From assembly GCA_018668795.1 (NCBI GenBank), contig JABJBD010000050.1:1-8835 (forward strand): a stretch of DNA of 8,835 nucleotides. Reading direction: 5' to 3'. Positions 6,435 to 8,835 of this stretch are shown here, in pieces. Origin of the DNA: Candidatus Puniceispirillum sp. Its GTDB lineage: Bacteria; Pseudomonadota; Alphaproteobacteria; Puniceispirillales; Puniceispirillaceae. The position numbers and the translations under genes are program-made. The stretch's first letter is position 1. Each line of letters opens with the position of its first letter. The notes under the pieces are model-generated. The model saw only the letters and a list, made by a program, of their open reading frames with translations. It made no database searches and was not told the origin of the DNA.

Positions 6435-7355
6435 TCATTTCCAGTTGGCAAAATAAGCCTGCGCAACGGCCTCAAACCTAGACATAATTCGTGTTGGGCG
6501 CAGATTTTCAAGACTGGCTATGACAATCCGGCTTTTAATGATGTTGTTTTTGATTGGACAGGCAATAAGCTTTGCCCCCTCATAAGTCAGATCACCTTTT
6601 GGGCGGGTAACAAGAAGCGAATAGCCAAGCCCGCGCCCCACCATACCTCGCACCAACTCAAGTGACGATGTTGTATAGGCAATATCTGGGGTTACACCCA
6701 TAGATTTTAACAAGCCAATAAAAAACTCACGGCTGGGCTGAACATCAAACAGGATCATCGGCTCTGTCGCCAGTTCAACAAGATCGATTTCATGCAGATC
6801 AGCTAATCTATGATTGGCTGGCAACAGCACATAAGGCGATAACTCGGCTAATTCCACTCTATGTATATCTTCTGGTAATTCCAGATCGTACAACAAAGCT
6901 ATTTCCAGATTACCTGAATACAAACCCTCAACAAGCTTTTCCTGTGTACCCTCCTGCAAATCGAGCTTAACGCCCGCATAGTTCTTATGAAACTGCTTTA
7001 TCAAACCTGGTAAAACCGAAGGTGCTAACGTCACAAAACTTCCCAACTTCAGAACGCCGCTGATATCGTCACTTTCAATATCATCACTTATCATCATCGC
7101 TTCACGTTGCACATCACTTGCGTGGGATAGCAGGCTACGTGCAGACTGAACAAAACGTAAAGCCCCTGCTGTCACTGAAACACCCTGCGCGTGATGCCGA
7201 AGCAATAATTGCATACCTAGCTGATCTTCAAGCTTGCTAATCGCAATGGAAACTGTGGGTTGAGATACGTTCAGGCTGGCCGCCGCACCTGCAATTGATC
7301 CACTATCAACACAGGCAACAAAATATTCAAGCTGACGTAAGGTAAATCGGTGCAT
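6435..7355 (-). CDS. LysR-family transcriptional regulator
   Basis: A 306-residue DNA-binding regulator of standard family length. The winged helix-turn-helix occupies about residues 3-62 (FTLRQLEYFVA at the start, then the recognition region around S31-Q-P-T-V-S-I-A-I-S-K-L-E). A linker helix runs to about 90, and the periplasmic-binding-like effector domain spans about 95-300, beginning G-V-L-K-L-G. It is divergent from the HpaB-like monooxygenase gene across 187 bp, the usual geometry for a LysR protein and its target, so that gene is its likeliest regulon member; the cupin gene is a second candidate. The ATG at 7355 lacks a clear ribosome site, but the N-terminus is exactly where the family starts, and a TATAGT -10-like hexamer lies close upstream on the same strand. 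The inducer is unknown. Confidence 0.93.
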   Translation of the reverse strand: MHRFTLRQLEYFVACVDSGSIAGAAASLNVSQPTVSIAISKLEDQLGMQLLLRHHAQGVSVTAGALRFVQSARSLLSHASDVQREAMMISDDIESDDISGVLKLGSFVTLAPSVLPGLIKQFHKNYAGVKLDLQEGTQEKLVEGLYSGNLEIALLYDLELPEDIHRVELAELSPYVLLPANHRLADLHEIDLVELATEPMILFDVQPSREFFIGLLKSMGVTPDIAYTTSSLELVRGMVGRGLGYSLLVTRPKGDLTYEGAKLIACPIKNNIIKSRIVIASLENLRPTRIMSRFEAVAQAYFANWK

Positions 7356-7542
7356 AGCGCAAAGATAGCATAAGACTATAGATAAACAAAAAAAAATGTA
7401 TTTTAACTAATCAACGGCTTGGCTTAGCGTTTATTAATTGGTTGATGGTTGTGGTTCCGGCATGGCTTATATGAACAATTTTTAAATTTAGATTAAATAA
7501 ATAATATCAGTATCATAAATATATTAATGAAAGTGATTTGTA
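7356..7542. promoter_or_regulatory. Divergent promoter/operator region between lysR-type and hpaB-like genes
   Basis: A strongly AT-rich 187 bp gap. On the minus strand TATAGT (plus positions 7375-7380) is a good -10 candidate for the LysR gene, leaving a very short leader; the -35 region is dominated by an A9 run (7388-7396) and is not recognisable. The centre holds a 6-bp dyad, ATCAAC (7410-7415) and GTTGAT (7441-7446), around a GGCTTGGCTT tandem (7416-7425), a plausible LysR binding zone. On the plus strand TTGATG (7442-7447) and TTATAT (7467-7472) have an over-long 19-base spacer, so the monooxygenase promoter is not settled. Confidence 0.4.
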
Positions 7543-8835
7543 ATGATTAGAACAGGTGAAGAATATCGTGACTCATTACGCGATGGCCGTGAAGTATGGA
7601 TTAATGGTGAACGCGTCAAAGATCCATGTAAACATCCACAAATCAAACCAGCAGTTGATGCGCGTGCCTATATTTATGACATGCAGCATGACGCCAAAAC
7701 CAAAAATGCCATGACTTACAAAGAGAATGGTGAAAGTTTCGCCATTGGTCTGCGCTTGCCCTATGAACAAAAAGACTGGCAGGACAAACGTGACGCGGTC
7801 GATCTTGTGACACATAATTTAGGTGGTGTTGTTACCCGCGTTGGTGATGAAACAATTGGTGAAATGTGGTCGCTTTGGGATGGCAAGGACATATTAAACG
7901 AGATAGATGCGCGCTTTGCTGAAAACATTGAACGTCATATTCATCAGGCCATCAAGAATGATCCGTTCCATGTGTCCGCCAATACAGACCCGAAAGGTGA
8001 TCGGTCAAAGGCACCACAGGATCAAGACCCGGATATGCTGGTGCATGTGGTCAAAGAAACCGATGCGGGTATTATTATTCGTGGTGCCAAATTTGAAACC
8101 GCCGCCGCTTATTCGAATCAGGCCTTTCTGAAACCGACAATTGCCAATTGGGGTGATGCCGAACTATCCGATTATGCGCTAGGCTGTATTGTCAAAATGG
8201 ATGCGCCCGGCGTCAAACATATATGCCGATCAGGTTTTGCAGGAGCCAGCGGCGGATGCCCACGCGCCAATCAGGAAGATTACCCATTGGCCAATAAATT
8301 TGACGAAATTGACACATTGATGATTCTGGACAATGTGCTGGTACCCTGGGAAGACGTTCTGTTTTATCAGCATACAAAGGCGGCCAGCTTTATCCGCGCT
8401 ACTCTGCATCGCTATTCGGCTTTTCCCTATGTTCAACGCACATTATCCTATGCTGATCTGATCATTGGGGCTGCTTTGTGGAACGTTAAGCAAACTGGCC
8501 TTGAAAAACAGCAAGCTGTTCAAGAAAAACTATCCGAGCTGGCTGTATGGCGTGAAGGTATTAATGCCTTTTTGACCGCAGCGATTGCTACTGCTGAAAC
8601 CAGCCCAAATGGATTGCTGATGCCGAATCAGTCATTGCTATTCTCTGGCCGTGTCCATGCGTTATCTAATTTGCCCAAAATGATGCATCTGGCTCGTGAA
8701 CTATGTGGCGGTCAAATTTGTGTGACACCTGATGCCAACACCTTTGCCGCTGCCGATACAAAACCATGGATGGACAAATTCTATTCAATCAATGACAAAC
8801 GGCTAGCGGATGATCGGAGAAAGTTATTGGCTTTA
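7543..8835 (+). CDS. HpaB-type flavin-dependent monooxygenase, C-terminus cut by window edge
   Basis: The frame opens with ATG at 7543 and runs for 431 codons to the last base without a stop. It belongs to the 4-hydroxyphenylacetate 3-monooxygenase large-subunit group (HpaB/PvcC), which uses reduced FAD from a separate reductase to hydroxylate phenolic substrates. Family markers: T-G-E-E-Y at the N-terminus, D-G-R-E-x-x-I-N-G-E-R-V-K-D at 14-27, KETDAGIIIRGAK at 171-183, and YPLANKFDEID then ILDNVLVPWEDVLFY at 247-275. E. coli HpaB has 520 residues; by eye alignment about 50-90 residues are missing here. Of the substrate-site residues known in HpaB, the Arg (R99) and His (H143) align, but the Tyr position appears to be E103. 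The start has only a weak ribosome site (GAAAGTG). Divergent from the LysR gene. No reductase component is visible; it could lie downstream. Confidence 0.9.
   Translation, partial: MIRTGEEYRDSLRDGREVWINGERVKDPCKHPQIKPAVDARAYIYDMQHDAKTKNAMTYKENGESFAIGLRLPYEQKDWQDKRDAVDLVTHNLGGVVTRVGDETIGEMWSLWDGKDILNEIDARFAENIERHIHQAIKNDPFHVSANTDPKGDRSKAPQDQDPDMLVHVVKETDAGIIIRGAKFETAAAYSNQAFLKPTIANWGDAELSDYALGCIVKMDAPGVKHICRSGFAGASGGCPRANQEDYPLANKFDEIDTLMILDNVLVPWEDVLFYQHTKAASFIRATLHRYSAFPYVQRTLSYADLIIGAALWNVKQTGLEKQQAVQEKLSELAVWREGINAFLTAAIATAETSPNGLLMPNQSLLFSGRVHALSNLPKMMHLARELCGGQICVTPDANTFAAADTKPWMDKFYSINDKRLADDRRKLLAL

Noticed and set aside
7501..7530. Near-palindrome ATAAATATATTAAT and TATCAG/TATCAT tandem upstream of the HpaB-like gene
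   Set aside because: The region is almost pure A/T, so near-palindromes and short repeats are expected by chance.
7527..7550. Seven-codon ATG frame overlapping the HpaB-like start
   Set aside because: No ribosome site, AT-rich surroundings where ATG is frequent, and the overlap with the ATG at 7543 is easily chance.
7576..7815. A 79-residue minus-strand frame inside the HpaB-like gene
   Set aside because: It lies wholly antisense to a clearly conserved coding region and shows no ribosome site or family resemblance.
1..8835. Mobile elements, CRISPR arrays, tRNA or other RNA genes
   Set aside because: No transposase or integrase homology, no regularly spaced repeats and no tRNA-like cloverleaf were seen on either strand.

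Overview
The window reads as a compact, moderately AT-rich proteobacterial chromosome segment. Protein families, LysR style and gene order fit an alphaproteobacterium, possibly a marine SAR116-like lineage. That placement is an impression from the translated proteins, not a demonstrated assignment. No RNA genes, insertion sequences, CRISPR arrays or integrase genes were seen. Almost every base is coding, and no gene-free stretch exceeds about 215 bases.

Layout. (1) Positions 1-1538, plus strand: the last 48 codons of a carbohydrate kinase, best read as xylulokinase (xylB), then a complete xylose isomerase (xylA). These are the two steps that turn D-xylose into xylulose 5-phosphate. (2) Positions 1592-5840, minus strand: five tightly spaced genes, in transcription order a YtoQ-family protein, an EamA/DMT transporter, an arginase/agmatinase-family ureohydrolase, a PanE-type ketopantoate reductase and a class II aldolase/adducin-family protein. 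Spacings of 41, 3, -4 and 60 bp suggest one transcript. (3) Position 6054 onwards, plus strand: a small single-domain cupin, transcribed away from the five-gene operon and converging on a LysR regulator (minus). (4) From 7543 to the window edge, plus strand: an HpaB-type flavin monooxygenase, divergent from the LysR gene and cut off near its C-terminus.

How the genes may work together. The xylose pair is ordinary. The five-gene operon is the most interesting part. It encodes a small-molecule transporter, a C-N hydrolase of the ureohydrolase fold, an intact NADPH-type 2-oxoacid reductase, a metal-site aldolase-fold protein without the usual catalytic acid, and a nucleoside-deoxyribosyltransferase-like protein. 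This looks like an uncharacterised small-molecule pathway, perhaps for a guanidino or amidino compound, but the substrate cannot be read from sequence. The LysR/HpaB pair has the standard architecture of a regulator controlling a divergent catabolic or biosynthetic gene. The HpaB-like protein keeps two of the three known substrate-site residues and appears to have lost the third.

Nothing here is clearly a new defence, mobile or RNA-based system. The candidates worth following up are the five-gene operon, the unusual active-site signatures, and a possible coupled leader peptide before the aldolase gene.
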